A stretch of DNA of 7,380 bases from Bifidobacterium breve. Lineage in GTDB: Bacteria; Actinomycetota; Acidimicrobiia; Acidimicrobiales; Ilumatobacteraceae. Positions 7,249-7,380 of this stretch are shown piece by piece. The stretch spans positions 1 to 7,380 of the forward strand of contig CAMDBY010000083.1 in the NCBI GenBank assembly GCA_945889575.1. Direction: 5' to 3'. The number at the start of each line of letters is the position of its first letter. The first letter of the stretch is position 1. The notes below the pieces were generated by a model. It was not told the origin of the DNA, searched no databases, and saw nothing but the letters and a program-made list of their open reading frames with translations. The translations under genes and the position numbers were made by a program.

Positions 7249-7260
7249 GAAGCAGGCACC

Positions 7261-7266
7261 TAGTGT
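7261..7266 (+). promoter_or_regulatory. Possible -10 box for the glycerophosphodiesterase gene
   Basis: TAGTGT on the plus strand ends six bases before GTG 7273, mirroring the arrangement on the other strand. The GGAGG at 7268-7272 touches the GTG and is too close to act as a normal ribosome site for it, which makes leaderless initiation plausible. No clear -35 is seen. Confidence 0.25.
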
Positions 7267-7272
7267 TGGAGG

Positions 7273-7380
7273 GTGCAACAACGCATTGCCTCCCTTCGTT
7301 CTGACCCAATTGCTTTCGCCCACCGAGGTGGAATGGCTCATGCGCCAGAAAACACTCTTGAGGCTTTCTCGCTCGCACTG
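7273..7380 (+). CDS. Glycerophosphodiester phosphodiesterase (GDPD/UgpQ family), N-terminal fragment
   Basis: The plus-strand frame is open from GTG 7273 to the right edge, giving 36 residues. IAFAHRGGMAHAPENTLEAF (13-32) is the hallmark start of the GDPD TIM barrel. H17 is the first catalytic histidine, and E26 and N27 in PENT belong to the metal and active site. The family hydrolyses glycerophosphodiesters to glycerol-3-phosphate and an alcohol. An in-frame stop at 7261-7263 and the lack of other usual start codons before the HRG motif make GTG 7273 the likely start; a rare ATT at 7285 would have the GGAGG at 7268-7272 about 12 bases upstream. The gene is divergent from tatB across 36 bases. 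No signal peptide is visible, so this is probably a cytosolic form. The remaining catalytic residues lie outside the window. Confidence 0.85.
   Translation, partial: MQQRIASLRSDPIAFAHRGGMAHAPENTLEAFSLAL

Noticed and set aside
6936..7259. 107-codon minus-strand frame overlapping tatB
   Set aside because: It is a different reading frame of the tatB region. The tatB frame has an exact TatB N-terminus and hinge, while this one shows no family features.

Overview
The window reads as a compact stretch of an actinobacterial chromosome. Seven genes lie head to tail on the minus strand and one divergent gene sits at the right edge. The order tatB-tatC-helY matches the tat-helY order known from mycobacteria (Rv2094c-Rv2092c). 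The following stand-alone diacylglycerol-kinase C-terminal-type gene and the ThyX-like protein also recall high-GC Gram-positive relatives. Base composition looks close to half G+C by eye, low for typical soil actinobacteria. Together these suggest an aquatic Acidimicrobiia-type lineage. That placement is an inference.

Reading 5' to 3' on the minus strand (right to left): tatB (7236-6904), tatC (6911-6150), a Ski2-like helicase helY (6145-3590), a short protein related to the C-terminal domain of diacylglycerol/YegS lipid kinases (3593-2994), an MDR-family oxidoreductase without visible zinc-site residues (2976-1981), an M20-family amidohydrolase (1984-782), and the N-terminal 245 codons of a ThyX-like protein (736 to the left edge). 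Junctions are overlaps of 8, 4 and 4 bases, or gaps of 4, 17 and 45 bases, so one polycistronic transcript with translational coupling is likely. On the plus strand, the first 36 codons of a glycerophosphodiester phosphodiesterase (from 7273) run off the right edge.

TatB and TatC are membrane components of the twin-arginine export machinery. The helicase probably acts on RNA. The MDR oxidoreductase and M20 hydrolase overlap by four bases and look like a catabolic pair of unknown substrate. The ThyX-like gene begins after the largest minus-strand gap and may have its own promoter. The 36-base divergent gap holds possible -10 hexamers for both directions, each ending six bases before a GTG start, which would fit leaderless transcripts.

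No stretch over 300 bases lacks a gene. I saw no RNA genes, CRISPR arrays, insertion sequences, attachment sites or clear terminators. Most of the window is ordinary core genome. The points most worth a second look are the degenerate ThyX signature, the loss of two intramembrane glutamates in TatC, the catalytic-domain-less lipid-kinase homologue, and the loss of zinc-site residues in the dehydrogenase.
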